This document shows positions 10,935-22,893 of a DNA stretch of 64,000 bases, piece by piece (the first letter of the stretch is position 1; each line of letters begins with the position of its first letter). A program made the translations under genes and the position numbers. The DNA is from Apiosordaria backusii (taxonomy: Eukaryota > Ascomycota > Sordariomycetes > Sordariales > Lasiosphaeriaceae), in NCBI GenBank assembly GCA_030549205.1, contig JAUKTV010000005.1, positions 496,001-560,000 of the forward strand. Direction: 5' to 3'. The notes under the pieces are model-generated. The model did no database searches. It was not told the origin of the DNA and was given only the letters and a program-made list of their open reading frames with translations.

Positions 10935-11084
10935 CTAAATTTCCTCTGAATTAAGACCGGTCTCGATAACATCATCGTCCTCGCTCTCGGACAAAGGTAT
11001 ACATTTGCTTCCTTCTTCACTATCTTCTAAATCATCACTCTTCGTGTTAGATGCGGGAGAGGCCGCAGCTTGGGACGCCGACTC
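10935..11084 (-). other. In-frame acidic extension beyond the SAP18 stop codon
   Basis: Immediately after the SAP18 TAG, in the same frame, 49 codons read ESASQAAASPASNTKSDDLE, then DSEEGSKCIPLSESEDDDVI, then ETGLNSEEI, and end at a TAG (10935-10937). The strongly acidic, Ser-rich composition looks coding. The first TAG is preceded by AAT and could equally be the 3' splice site of a phase-0 intron (ATTAG|GAG). The only matching donor I see is a weak GTTGGG near 11218. Readthrough, alternative splicing or a recent stop mutation are the options. Confidence 0.35.
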
Positions 11085-11940
11085 CTAATTATCTCGTCGA
11101 TCGTGGTCACGCGTCCTCAATGAAGGTTCTTTTCTATATGTCCCTTTTGACAGACGGTTATTGCTGCGACGCTGTGGACGGGAGTCCTCATCTAGATCGT
11201 CCCGCCCCTCGCCCCTAGCCCGGTCCCCAACCGGTATACCCTTCACAGGATGATTATCAGCACCGCGTCTTGTGCTGGGAGTGCCAGATCTCCTAAAATC
11301 TGCCTCTCCCGGTCCAGATCCCCGGCCGGTTCTGGCGGCCCACGCAGGTGCTATACTAAGGTCCCTGTCGCTAGGTGGAAGAATGGTACAGGCAATGTAG
11401 TCGCCGGGCAGCCATCTGAGCTTTTGAATCGTGCTCGCTGGGTCCGATTCGTCTTCTGCAGGTAGGTCGATACCAGGATGACCTCGGCCGATCACGTAGC
11501 TTCCGAGAGTATGCTCAAAGAACTTTGGTTTGGCATTTGGAGGAGCTCTTGGTGGGAGGCTGTATGGTGAGCGCATGATTGAGCGGAAGACGAGGCGTGT
11601 GCCGACGGAAGGGGAGGGGAGAATATTCTCCGAGTGGCCGGCAATGAGGTGGGAGAGTTCCTCCACGGTGCTGTTGACGAGTATGGCATTAGCTGAACGG
11701 CCTAGCACACCTGAAAAAGGCCAGACTAAGTGGTAGCATACCATGTCATTGACACATTAAGATCAATATGGGCAGGCAAGGGGTCCTGGCCGAACTCCTC
11801 TAGCCTAGATGAATGAGGTTAGCTTGTGTTGAAAGAGTTCGGAGATGGAAGACGTACCTGTGAGATGCATTGGTGCGGTAGAAGACTTTCACATGGACTG
11901 GGTGGAACTTGGGCTGCTCTGGCTCATCTGATGATGACAT
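11085..11940 (-). CDS. SAP18: SAP18-like subunit of histone deacetylase/ASAP complexes
   Basis: Three exons were deduced: 11858-11940, 11742-11804 and 11085-11670, separated by introns of 53 and 71 nt. The 243-residue product starts MSSSDEPEQPKFHPVHVKVF. It continues YRTNASHRLEEFGQDPLPAH and TVEELSHLIAGHSENILPSP, then has the SAP18 core with GSYVIGRGHPGIDLPAED and WLPGDYIACTILPPSDRDL. This is the ubiquitin-like fold of SAP18, which links Sin3/Rpd3-type deacetylase and RNA-processing (ASAP) assemblies in the nucleus. The C-terminal 80 residues are an Arg/Asp-rich tail not needed for the fold. The start is the first ATG upstream of the conserved region. After the TAG at 11085-11087 the same frame stays open for 49 more codons of acidic sequence, which is listed separately. 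Confidence 0.87.
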
Positions 11941-12653
11941 GGTGGTAATTTGTGTGGTTGTTGGCCAGCGGATGGGATAATTGCCAAGTATCTAAAGGTA
12001 GCTTATATAACTCCTTGTGATTGTATAGTTGATGTGTGTAATGAGATAGGAAATTTTCTGGTGAAGAAAGTAAACGACACATAGTTTTGAGAAGGCAGAA
12101 ACCCAGTCCTCGTTCTTGGGAAGGCGTATTCTAAGTTACACGCCCCAGAGGAAGGTCTCCCACGTGGTGGAAGGAGCCTTCAGAGCTATGCTTTCACTTT
12201 CCCCCACACTGGCCCGGTGGATCTACCCCACTGATCCGGTTCACGAGTCACCTTTGGAAACAGAAACTGAAGATATCATCCAGATCTACTCGGTAGCCAG
12301 GGGCGTGAAGTTCTCGTCTCAAACAGGGTGTGTCCGTGTTGAGTACCTCAGTAACTTGCCTGCCTTGCCGGTGCCGATCCGTCGGACAAGTGGGTCCAGA
12401 TCGTGGCGCAGCACTCTTCCCGCATCACGCTAGTGCAACGACATTGGGGCCGACCTTATTTAGCGGAGCTGTCCCCCGAACACTTGCAGATTCCAGAACC
12501 TCACCTCTCCATTTCCAACCTCACCTCTTGTTTTGGTGGTGTTCACAGCCTTTCCAGCCTTTTCCCCGGCTTCCAACGGTTCTCTAGACCCCGATATTCC
12601 ACCCTCGAGACCCTCTTAGACTCCCACATCACCAACATATCAAACCGCCCACC
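11941..12653. other. Divergent upstream region of SAP18 and PRP18
   Basis: No gene is supported here. The interval separates two divergent nuclear-factor genes. Nothing beyond short unremarkable frames was seen. Confidence 0.4.
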
Positions 12654-13730
12654 ATGGACTTCGCCTCTCTCATGGCCAAAGAAATAGCCAAGAAAGAGCC
12701 AGAAAGGGAAAAACCCCAGAAATACATCTCCCGCCGCGAAGCCGAAGCCCAACGCCAAGCAGCCTACCTCGCCGAGCAAAAAGCCCTCGAAGCAGAACGA
12801 GCAGCCAAAGCAGCCGCCAAACGAAAGCGCGAAGAGGACGCCGCCGAGGAAGCCAAAGCCCGCGAAGAGAAACGTAGGAAACTCGCCGAGGAATCCAGGT
12901 TACGTCGAGAAGCCAAAGAAGCCGAAGAAGAGCGAGCCCGTCGTAAACGTCTCGGTCTCCCGGAACTCCCACCCAAGACCAACGAGGACTCAACACCCAG
13001 ACCCGACTCCGACTCCGAAGACGACGACGAAGACCAAACCGACATCCCCGAAGATGACCTCAAATCCAAGCTCCGCGAACTAGGCCAGCCCGCCATCCTC
13101 TTCGGAGAATCCCACACCTCAAGGCTACGCCGATACAGAAAAGCCATCAGAGGCGACTCCCCCTCCGCAGGCCCAATCCCAACCAAACTCCTTCCCGTCC
13201 CAGAAAAAGACATGAAAGTCCCCGACAAGCTCCCTCCCGCCGCCGACAAGAAGGCCAGGAAATACCTCTACCGCCAGCTGGCCTCCTACTTCAACATGAT
13301 CCTCCGCGAGTGGGAAGCCGCCCTCGCCCGCGAGAACAACGCCGACACCACCGCCGGACAACAAGCAATCAACGCCATGCTCTCCAGCAAAGAAACCATG
13401 GCTCCCCTCTTCCGCCTCTTTGAAAAGGGCGGCCTCGACGAAAGCATCCTCGAGGCCATCGTGGAGATTGTCAAAGCCGCACAGGAAAAGAGATATGTCG
13501 ACGCGAATGACGGGTATTTGAGATTAAGTATCGGCAAGGCGGCCTGGCCGATTGGTGTGACCATGGTGGGCATCCACGAGCGTAGCGCACGGGAGAAACT
13601 GCACAATGGCGAGAGGGGGCATATCATGGGGAGCGAGGTCACGAGGAAGTACTTGCAGAGTATCAAACGGTGCTTGACGTTTGCGCAGGTGAGGTGGCCG
13701 CCAGAGGATATTAGGCAGCTCATGGGCTGA
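12654..13730 (+). CDS. PRP18: Pre-mRNA-splicing factor Prp18
   Basis: This is an intronless 358-residue frame. The N-terminal third (about 1-115) is a highly charged Ala/Glu/Lys/Arg coiled coil. DLKSKLRELGQPAILFGE near 130-150 is the SFM (splicing factor motif) helix typical of Prp4/Prp18. The C-terminal Prp18 domain (about 200-355) includes FNMILREWEAAL, the loop region RLSIGKAAWPIGVTMVGIH and KYLQSIKRCLTFAQ. Prp18 works with Slu7 in the second step of splicing, docking the 3' splice site in the U5-containing spliceosome. The start is the first ATG, preceded by CCACC, a good fungal context. The assignment is secure. Confidence 0.96.
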   Translation: MDFASLMAKEIAKKEPEREKPQKYISRREAEAQRQAAYLAEQKALEAERAAKAAAKRKREEDAAEEAKAREEKRRKLAEESRLRREAKEAEEERARRKRLGLPELPPKTNEDSTPRPDSDSEDDDEDQTDIPEDDLKSKLRELGQPAILFGESHTSRLRRYRKAIRGDSPSAGPIPTKLLPVPEKDMKVPDKLPPAADKKARKYLYRQLASYFNMILREWEAALARENNADTTAGQQAINAMLSSKETMAPLFRLFEKGGLDESILEAIVEIVKAAQEKRYVDANDGYLRLSIGKAAWPIGVTMVGIHERSAREKLHNGERGHIMGSEVTRKYLQSIKRCLTFAQVRWPPEDIRQLMG

Positions 13731-14126
13731 GTAAGAGGGAGGAATGTTGAAGTGAGGAAAGGAGATGTTGTAAAATTAAATGATACCCAATAAACATAAG
13801 AGTAATAGCGGAGGATTGCTCCGAGATGTACACACTACAAGTTCGATTATGGAGCATCTTAATGCTGTTCAAAGCGACCTTTTGAATTCGATTCAATATA
13901 CGAATACGAGCAGTCAGTTTTCTCCCAGGCGCATTGATGAAAACAGCAGAGGGTTCCAGTTCGATCCTGGGTTTCAACCTTCCCAGTACTGATTTCTTTT
14001 TTAATGTCTCGACTGCTGCGTATGATCCTAGACTCCTTTTCCCTTCCCTTGCACGCAATGGATAAGCTCAATAAAAACATGCTGACCGTTTCATTCATAT
14101 CATAATATCCCACATCCCGTGTCCCC
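13731..14126. other. Convergent intergenic region of PRP18 and CSN1
   Basis: No gene is supported. A B-box-like GTTCGATCC occurs at about 13960 and a TGATGA box at 13937-13942, but neither can be developed into a tRNA or a convincing snoRNA. Confidence 0.4.
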
Positions 14127-15747
14127 TCAACCCATCAGAATCTCCTGATCCCCAAACGCCAAATCACCACCAAGCTGATGATGCAACCCCATCTTCCTCG
14201 TCCCAACCAACTCCAAATCCGCCGCCGCAAGCGCCATCCGTCTCAACCGTTCAATAGCCTGCCTCTCATAATTCTCCGCCGACGCCAGCGCAGAAGCCTG
14301 CATCTGAGCCCTCGGATCAACCTTGATCGTGTTGACAAGCTATTTCAAAAAGTTAGCACCCCAATAACCCAACCCAGTAAGAAAAGGAAAATAAGACTTA
14401 CACTCTCAATCCCATCAATCCTCGCCTCCAACACCCCCTCCTCAATCATCCCCGCCAGCTCCTCCTCAATCGGCCGCTCCGGACTCCCAAACGCCTTCTC
14501 CAGCGTGTCCAAACTCACACACGAAAACGGAATCAAGTACTGCACCACGCACTTGCTCCTGATTCTCGCATAAATCTTACTCACATGCCTTTGCAAGTAA
14601 ATATCCAGCAAATAATCACCCCTGTACCCCTCCAAAATCTCAATGCAGGCCGCATACCTCCCATTAACAAACATCGTCACCGCCCGTCTAATATGCGGCT
14701 CCGGCTCCAAAAACGCTCTAAAGTTCTGGTTTTCCAGCACCATAGCTTGGAGTTCTCTCCTGTCCATTGTTGCGAGGGCCAACAAGCCGCCGTACACGGC
14801 AACGTCGTTTTTGCTCGCAATTTCATTGTAGACTTTGGAGGAGACGGAGGGGTCGGCCTCGAGGAAGGCGAGGGCTGCCTCGTAGTATTTATCCTGACCG
14901 AGAAGCGCGATGCCGGTTGCTACCTTTTGAAAAGGCTGGGAGTTGCGCTCTTCGTCGGGGTATTGACCTCCCAGAGTCATCTTAGCGACGTGGGCGGGGA
15001 TCATATTCCAATCTCTTCTTTGGACGGCCACGCGGACGAGATGCTTGCCGACGTCGATGAGGTGCTTAGCCGTGGAGACGTCGGGGCGCATTTTGGAGTA
15101 GTACTCGGAAGCGGCGTTGAGGTCGCCAATAGACTCGTAGTGTTTGGCTAGATCTTCATTGCCCATCTTTATTTTTTAGAGAGAGACACGTGGTTAGAAT
15201 AGTTTGAGCTTAAAAAAAGGTTCTGGTGGAAACGATTGGCGCAAAACTTACCCGGATGCTCTCCTTGATAAGGTTATTCTTATACCCCTTTAGCTCAGCG
15301 AGCAGTCGTTGGGTTTCTTCGTGGTTGGCGATTTCCTGTTTGTCCAGCCATTTTTGGTCGTAGACCGCATCGGGGTCGTTGGGAGCGGCTATGCGGAGAT
15401 ACTCGACCACGTCTCTGTATCGCTGAGTATCACGGCCGCGCTTCGCTTCGGCGAGGGCGGCTCTGAGGGCATCGACGCAGAGCTTCACTGAGCTACGGCC
15501 GATGAGGAGAAGTCGGTCGAATTTGGTGCGGCCGCGGTAATTTTGGATGTAGAGGTCGAGATCGAATTTGGGGCCATCTGAATATGGTGAGTTAGTGGCT
15601 TGTCTTTGTTCTTAATGGTGGGCTTGCGATGAGATAGATAGGCGGGGCATGGGGTGTCTGTTGTCGAGGAGGGGCGGACTGACCCTTGACGATAATACCG
15701 CCCTGGTTATCCATCTGGGTAAAGAACTCCAGTAAGGGGCCGGCCAT
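14127..15747 (-). CDS. CSN1: COP9 signalosome complex subunit 1
   Basis: Four exons: 15684-15747, 15252-15577, 14402-15166 and 14127-14339, all with GT-AG introns in frame, give 455 residues. It starts MAGPLLEFFTQMDNQGGIIV. Helical-repeat segments follow (RTKFDRLLLIGRS, CVDALRAALAEAKRGRDTQR, KHYESIGDLNAASEYYSKMR). The C-terminal PCI domain covers FLEPEPHIRRAVTMFVNGRY through IEEELAGMIEEGVLEARIDG, and the ending is AFGDQEILMG. The order and motifs match CSN1/Rpn7 family proteins. SDVSTAKHLIDVGKHLVRVA-like sequence and the short N-terminus favour CSN1 over the proteasome lid subunit Rpn7. CSN removes NEDD8 from cullins, and in fungi it controls light response and development. The start was chosen because the previous in-frame ATG would read through a non-conserved leader. 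Confidence 0.9.
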
Positions 15748-18700
15748 CTTTGCAGTTGTTCTTGTGAATGGAGTCAAGAGTGCAAGGCTGAGAAAGATGT
15801 CGCGATCCCTGAGCTTGGTTGACGTCGATTGCTTAGGCAAGGCTGGATGCTGGAGAGATACCTTAGCTGATGGTCAGCTAGCTGCAGCCTGGCAAGCGAT
15901 AAGATGGAGCTCTCGCAAGCAGAGGTGGGGTAAGGTGGGGGATGCTGCGGGGCACACGGAGCTCACCGAAGTGGCCGTCCCTGCTTCTGCTGCTCACTTT
16001 GAAGTTCAGTGTCCACCAAATGCCACCGTTTTACGCAAAAGTTCATATTTGTCATGTGAATGGCTTCCGTCAAGGATATCGATGACTCGGCTCGTTGAAA
16101 GCTCATTGTGTATTGAATGATAAGCTTTCTTCCAGTTCCAGGGAAACGGCCAGTTTTGCCAAGGATCAAGTATGTATTAGATAATGCTCTCAGACTCATC
16201 GGTTAACCGACGACATTCACATCCCCGTTGTAATTTATGATTCGCTACGGAACACTCATCGCACGCACATTGGAAAAGTCTCAGATGGCGGCTCACCGTG
16301 AGTTCGGTTGCTGTTCAATTGGTTCGGTGATAGCCGAGTGGATCTTGGCTGCTTTAAACAACCTGGAATTCAACAACCGCTGGGGTTCCTTTTACGTTAA
16401 GATCTGTTAGGGACTTTTTTCGTCAACCAGACGCCTTTCAACGCATCATAGTAGCACAGGCAAATCAAAACGACAGCCCTAGAGGTCTTGGTATGCAGAT
16501 GAGATTTGCAACTTTTCCATCTTGATTTCCTCAGGTTGGATTGGGCTTGACAGGGGATAGCGAACTAGGGAGCCAGGATAGCGGATATCTCGGAACATAT
16601 TTGATGGTTCCGCCTCAGAAGACGGCACGATACCCGCAAGGCTGACAGGCCGCCTTGTTGGGCTTGCAAGGGGAAGCACGGAAGCAAGCACAGCAAAGGA
16701 CACATGACCACAACCCACAGAAAGTCCATGTGCTCTCTCCTGTCTTCGGACTGCCTCGGGATGTGGGCAATGAATACGGGGCATGGATAGGGATGAATGG
16801 AAGAAGTGGAGTGTTTTGGGGTCTCTATCAGTCTATCAACATCCATAGTGTGTCGTCTACCATTTGTCTAGCCGCAAGACGGAAATGGTAAGCGAATCGG
16901 GGCTGTTGTTCGTAGGACTATCCTGCACCGAAAAGTTCTACACAGCAGGTGATTTTGGGCGTCGTTACTGTTGTTTATCTCTACTCTATGCCTAACCTCT
17001 TGTGAAAAGTCTGCGTGGGAAGGTTGGGTTATGATTCGTGGGGAAGTGTACAGACCGTCCAAAGCGGAATAGTGCCCGCATGTACTGATGTACAAATGGC
17101 CTGATTTCAGTTACGTGCCAGGCTCTGACGTACGCCGAGCCCTTGCCGAGAGTTAGCGTGGTCCCTCGTTCTCTTGGCATCTGCAATCTTTTAGTGACGC
17201 TCCGTTTTTCCCACAACGACATTGGAAGCTCAGCTTTCAAGTTGCGAACAACTGCCCACGGCCGCGGCTTTCGGCCCCTTGGGGAAAAGTTTGTCAACAA
17301 ATTCGACTGCTTCAGGTCCTGCCGTATGAAATTGCGACCTCTTCGCCCTATACGGGAGAGCCAATCGCTGTTCATTCCCATTTGACAGGCACCAGCGTCC
17401 CGTCTCCCCGAAGATGAAGCTTCCCCATGGTCTACGCACTGGGTCAATAGTGCTTGTTCCCCCACTAATCAACTGTTTCCAGCAGGCGGTTAGACTAACG
17501 CGGAGTGTGGTTTTGCGACATATACACTCACACACTGTTGTATATCTGGGCGGGGTGTTGTAGAGGCACCACAGACACTCGACATTGTCACTGCATTGAC
17601 TTAACAGTCTCCAAGGTGAATTCCCAGCCCCCTCCGCTGGCTTGCGAGCACAACCCGGGAATAAGCCTGCCGCTTTCGGAATTCCCACCAGAGGGTATTC
17701 TTCTTCTCCTCCCTATCTGCAGCCGCCGAGCGTACACGGCGGGAACTCGGCGCCCTGGCGCGTCCTGGCGTTCGCTCTTGGAGCTCTTGGGCCGTGACAG
17801 GCAAGCAACTCAGCAGTGCCTGAGGCCTCAGATGGTCCCTGAAGTCGGAGGAGGTCAGGGGACAGTTACTGTCACTGTGGCATGGATGGTGGGACCGAGA
17901 CAGATGCTCGAAAATACCCGCAACTGCACAGTCGTGCAGTTTGAACCCACCCAATTCTCCCGCCAGCCCGCTACCCGCCTTTTCTTTACAACCCGCATCA
18001 TCGTCTTACGTCGCCCTGCTTTATACAGAGGCCTCTTGCACCCAACTTTCCCACGAGACGGAAAAAAAAATAGTAACTGTTGACCCGGGGCTGGTTCAGT
18101 GAGACATCATACGCGCTCCCGCTCTCGCGCCCTGCCGTCTCCATCTATTATCTTTGGTCGCTCGCTTCGCAGCTTTACTCACACGCTCATGTCACACAGT
18201 CATGTATACCTTACCTAACATGCAGGTCGAGTGGTGCTCGTAGATGGGATGGCACCGATGACGGATCCAACATACTTACATCCAGACCAGACAGTCCTGG
18301 GGCATTCACTGACATACATACATTATACGCGGAGGATGACTCCCGTCGGGAGTTGTCAATGGGTGATTCTCAGAGTCCAAGCTTTGATCTCATCGATGTT
18401 GATAGATCCTGGACCAGCCCCGTCATCAGGGGTCCCCCGCCGCTTGGAGACCCCTCCGTTAGCCAACCAGGCGACCCCAATTCTTGACCATCGCGCGAGC
18501 CCAGCTTTTGTTCTACCTTGGGGTTAGTCTTGGCCCTCTTACACATCCGCCGTGCCAGACAGACTGGCAAGGCACACTTTGCGCTTCAGCATTCCCACTC
18601 ATCACTTGCCTGTTGGCGTTAGATCATGCTCGTTGTCACTCAGCTTGGGATCGGATGCTGGTAACGGTGAGCCCGGACTACAGTCCGGTATTTCTAAATC

Positions 18701-19622
18701 GATTTTTGCGGTTGGAAAGTTTCATGGCTTTTCTGATTCCCCGCGTGGTTACTTTTCTCCAATCCCCTCGTGGTATCTGCGACAGTTCCTCCGCGAGAGT
18801 AGACCACCACCACCCACACCACTACCAACAATAAGGCTTGCTTCGTCTCGCGTCCGTGTCACACTAGACCGAACCGGCAGCGGCCCCTCCCTGACGTCGC
18901 GCCCCCTCTACGGTTTTAGGCCATCGTCTGTCTGTTCTTGTGCTGGGAAACGTACAATCCGTACCGCGGGGTCCACTGACAGGGCTACTGTTGATGCGAG
19001 ATCCTGACAGCTCGTCCTAACATTTTGTGTCGGCGTCTCATTTTTTTGTCTGCCCACCCTGGCCGGTGTCTGGCGTGCTTGTGCTTGTGCTTGGGACTCA
19101 AAATCCCCATCCAAGCGGACATCAGCGGAGCCGGCCCCGAGGGACTCCGCGCGAGCTGTGTGCTTGATCGGGCAAGGCTTCTGGGATTTCTTGGCGGTGG
19201 TCGCTGCCGTACTTACCGTACGTACACTACCGATAGATTACCTTAGAGCCACCCCCCTCCCCTCCCCCTTGTTGGTGCTGGGAAGTATACCTATGTGTAG
19301 GTTGTACCCACGGCGGAATTCAAAGACTCACCACCGGACCACTCCGCTTGTGCCCAAGCCCGTCCAAACTCCCTACAGTTCGGGTCACTTCCACCAGCAG
19401 CAGCTATCTGGTCTTGCCGTTGCCGTTGCCGCGGGTCGTATTCTGTAAGCAAGCGTGTTCAAAGGCTTCCTCGACGAGCCGAGCCCGTATCTGTAGCTTA
19501 TGAGACATGCCAGCAACCTGAAAGACCATTGAATAGGGGCAACGATTCACGACGGAAGGCAGGCAGGAGGAAGCCATCGATTCCTGCATTGCTTCTTTTC
19601 TCTCACACGCGGGGGCACCAGC
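15748..19622. other. Very long upstream region of CSN1 and a large Zn2Cys6 gene
   Basis: Nearly 3.9 kb carry no frame I can support. Most of it should be the regulatory region and 5' leader of the regulator at 19623, because CSN1 needs little. Long upstream regions are common for fungal regulators. Many short ATG-started frames exist, so uORFs are possible. No repeat, tRNA or transposon remnant was recognised. Confidence 0.5.
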
Positions 19623-22600
19623 ATGACGGAACCCTCTGTTGAAACCAAACCACGTCGCCGAGGTCGTCCAGCTTCGAAAACACCACAGCCCAACCGAGGG
19701 AGCGCCACTAGCCCCCACAGTATGTCCGATGATGAGTCGGCAGACTTGTCGCAAGAAGAACATGGCTCCCCCACCGAGAGCCTAAAGTCTTCAGCACAGG
19801 GTACCGGCAAGTTGGGCTCGGAAGCCCCTGAATCTCAAGATGGCGCTGGCGATGCCCCGAGCATGCCCCTGCAGAAGCGTCGTCGGGTCACGCGAGCATG
19901 CGATGAGTGCCGAAGAAAGAAGATCAAGTGCAATGGCAAGCAGCCTTGTACCCATTGCTCTGTCTACAGCTACGGTAAGCACAAAAAACGAGTTTTAGTT
20001 GGCCTGTTGGGGATGTGCTGACCGAGTTTTCAGAGTGCACCTATGACAAACCATCTAACCGCCGCAGGAACCCGGCTCCGCAGTATATCGAGGCGCTGGA
20101 GGCAAGACTCCAGCGCGCAGAGACGCTCCTCCGCAAGTTCATGCCAGATGTCGACCTTAGCGATCCCAATCTTGACCCATCAGTACAACAGGAGTTCCGC
20201 AACAGACAAAATGCAAGAGCACAGGCAGCCAAAGCCAAATCAGAGCCGTCACCAGCCCAGGAGCAGACGGAAAGCCAGGATGCGCAAATCATGTCCATGA
20301 TCGAGACCATTGGGCAGCTTGACATCAACGACGGCGGAGAATGGGACTTTCACGGCAACTCATCAGGAGCAGTGTTTCTGAGGCGGATGAAGGAGCATTT
20401 TGGGGGGTTGTTGGGCAACGACTACAGTATCCCCTTTTTGCCGCGGCCATCCCGCCCAGCCGGCATGTTCAGCCTCGACTCGCCTCGTTCCAACGCAGGC
20501 TCGCCCTGGGAACCATCGACGGCGCCCAACACGCCAGCCCCTCCCAACATTTACGATCTCCCGCCTCAAGAAAGAGCTCGTACGCTCTGTTATTACTCTT
20601 TTAACTGCGCAACATGTCTCTTGCGGATTATCCACCAACCTTCATTTTACGAAAGGTTTGACAAGCTATACTCGACACCTCAGGAGACTTGGGGAAACGA
20701 AGAGCACAGATTCCTTGGCCTTTTATACTCGGTTTTGGCCCTGGGTTGCGTGTACGATGTATCCGAAGGCGAAGTTGGGGATGAGCCCACGACATACAAG
20801 GCCTCAGTCGAACAAGGGTAAGAGTTTAGCAGTGAGAATTCTGTGAGGTCTTTCTGTTCATGATTTCTGACTCTTAAGTTTAGTATCAAATATTACACAT
20901 CCGCTCGACTGATTCTGCAAGACGTGGCAGAATGCCGAGATATGATTTCGTTGCAAGGCTTGTTATACATGATCCTCTTCCTGCAAGCAACGAGTAATAT
21001 CAGCGGCTGCTATGCGTTTCTTGGTATTGCTTTGCGTTCCAGCCTGCGGATGGGGCTCCATCGCCATTTGTTACACGAAAAGATCACACCAATCGAGGAC
21101 GAAACCAGACGGCGCGTGTTCCATGTCGTTCGGCAGATGGATACGTATGTTTCGGCAATTCTAGGGTTTCCTCTTCTGCTCCACGATGACGATGTCGACC
21201 AGCCAATGCCGACCGAGGTGGATGATGAGTACATCACAAACGAAGCCATTCTCACTCCTCCGCCAGGCACGCCTTCGTTTTTCGAGGCGTTCAGTGCCCA
21301 TACCAGGCTCATGAGCATCTTGACAAAGGTTGTCAAGTATATCTATCCGGTCAGGGGCATCGAGAATCGCGTGAACCAGGGACGGGTGAACTCTACATAC
21401 ATGATCAGCTATGCTCGCATACAAGAGATCGAGGCCGATCTTCAAGAGTGGCAAGAACAGCTTCCTACACATTGGCGGCCCAGCTCTGATGGCCCGATTG
21501 AGGTCATTAGGTATGTCTATCTTTCTCTAGCTCCCTGGCTGAACAAGCACTAACTTGGAGTTTGTAGAGTTCGGACCCTGTTGAGGTTTGGGTACGCCCA
21601 TGTTCAAATGATGCTGTACCGGCCATTTCTTCACTACATCTCGCCGCGGCAGACGGCCGGCAAGAAGATTGACGACCGATATTACAACTGTGCGGCCGCG
21701 GGAATCAGTGTCTCTCGCAACATTGTGCATATCGGAATCGAGATTCGCAAACAGGCGGTACTGATCGGGCCTTATTGGTTTATTCTCTACTCGCAGTTCT
21801 TTGCCATTCTTTCTTTGATATACTACATTTTGGAGAACCCCGACAAGGCTGGGGCCGCTGAGATACTGGCAGATGCTAAAGCTGGACGGGAGGTGATTGC
21901 AAGTCTTGCACAACGCAGCTTGGCGGCGGATCGAATTACGAGTGCGCTCAACGTAAGTTTTGAAATCCTGAGAATCTTTTGGTTCATCGTGATCATGCCG
22001 ATTCTAATGTGCCACAGCCCCTGTTTGAGCAGTTGCCAGAACGGCTCAGGAAAGCATCGACACGGCCAACGCCCTCGAAGAAACGCGCGGCACCTGCGGG
22101 ATCAAAATCATCGAACGTCGTCCTTCCGGCTAGACCTGGAGTACAAGATGATGTTGCTCAGCGCAGGTCGGGAGAGGTCATTCGTCCCCCTACTGGTGCC
22201 CTTCGGCGGGAAGCGAAGTTGCCTCCTCAGAGAACATCCTCGTTTGACGCACTGGGTCTTCAGCACAACAGCCTGGCGAGTCAAAACTTTTCTAACCTAC
22301 AGGACATGCTGCCGATCGATATGTCGCTGGGAAGGGGGACTCCCGAATCCAGAGCCGCACATGTCGCATCTGCCCCAAGACACGCCCAGACCTTTCATCA
22401 GGGGCATTCACAGGGTGTCAACCCGGTCTATAAGGTCGACGCCATGATGTTTTCCACCGACGACCCTTTCGCGTATCCCAATGCGCCGCTGTTGGATCCT
22501 GCTGGGCATCATCCTCGGCCGGGGCATCCGCACGGAATCCCTGGGCAGCCTCAGGGTCCAACGATGCAATTCTACATGCCGAGCATATACGACGACATCG

Positions 22601-22893
22601 AGGGCCAGCTGATGGGACCGATTCCGCCGTATCTGATGTCGCAAGGACAGGGACCTCCGCATACGATGAGCCCGGCGGCGCAAATGTACAATACGGCCAA
22701 CATGATCGCGATGCAGCCTGAACCCCGACATGGTCAACACCATGCTCCTCCGCAAGGCATGGGCTCGCATCCGTCTGCGCATCATCAGGGTCAAGCACAG
22801 CAGAGGGACATGATGGAAGGCATTATGGGCGAGCCTGACTTCACGGCAGGGGAGTGGGACGACATGCTTCAGCAGAATGCTGGGTATCGATAG
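19623..22893 (+). CDS. Large Zn2Cys6 transcription factor with Fungal_trans domain
   Basis: Five exons (19623-19974, 20034-20817, 20884-21510, 21568-21952, 22018-22893) encode 1007 residues, and all introns are GT-AG in frame. The zinc cluster is CDECRRKKIKC followed by NGKQPCTHCSVYSYEC at about residues 92-120. It comes after the basic stretch RPASKTPQPNRG and is followed by the linker RRRNPAPQYIEALEARLQRA, a likely dimerisation coil. The fungal-specific regulatory domain spans roughly 250-600, with RMGLHRHLLHEKITP, DETRRRVFHVVRQMDTYVSA and FPLLLHDDDVDQPMP. The C-terminal third is Pro/His/Gln-rich and likely activating. It resembles a conserved family of filamentous-fungal nutrient or carbon-use regulators, but I cannot name the ortholog. 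The cluster is split by intron 1, as in many family members. Confidence 0.9.

Noticed and set aside
13900..13995. Possible tRNA or C/D snoRNA (GTTCGATCC, TGATGA, CTGA)
   Set aside because: No acceptor or D arm pairs, and no terminal stem was found.
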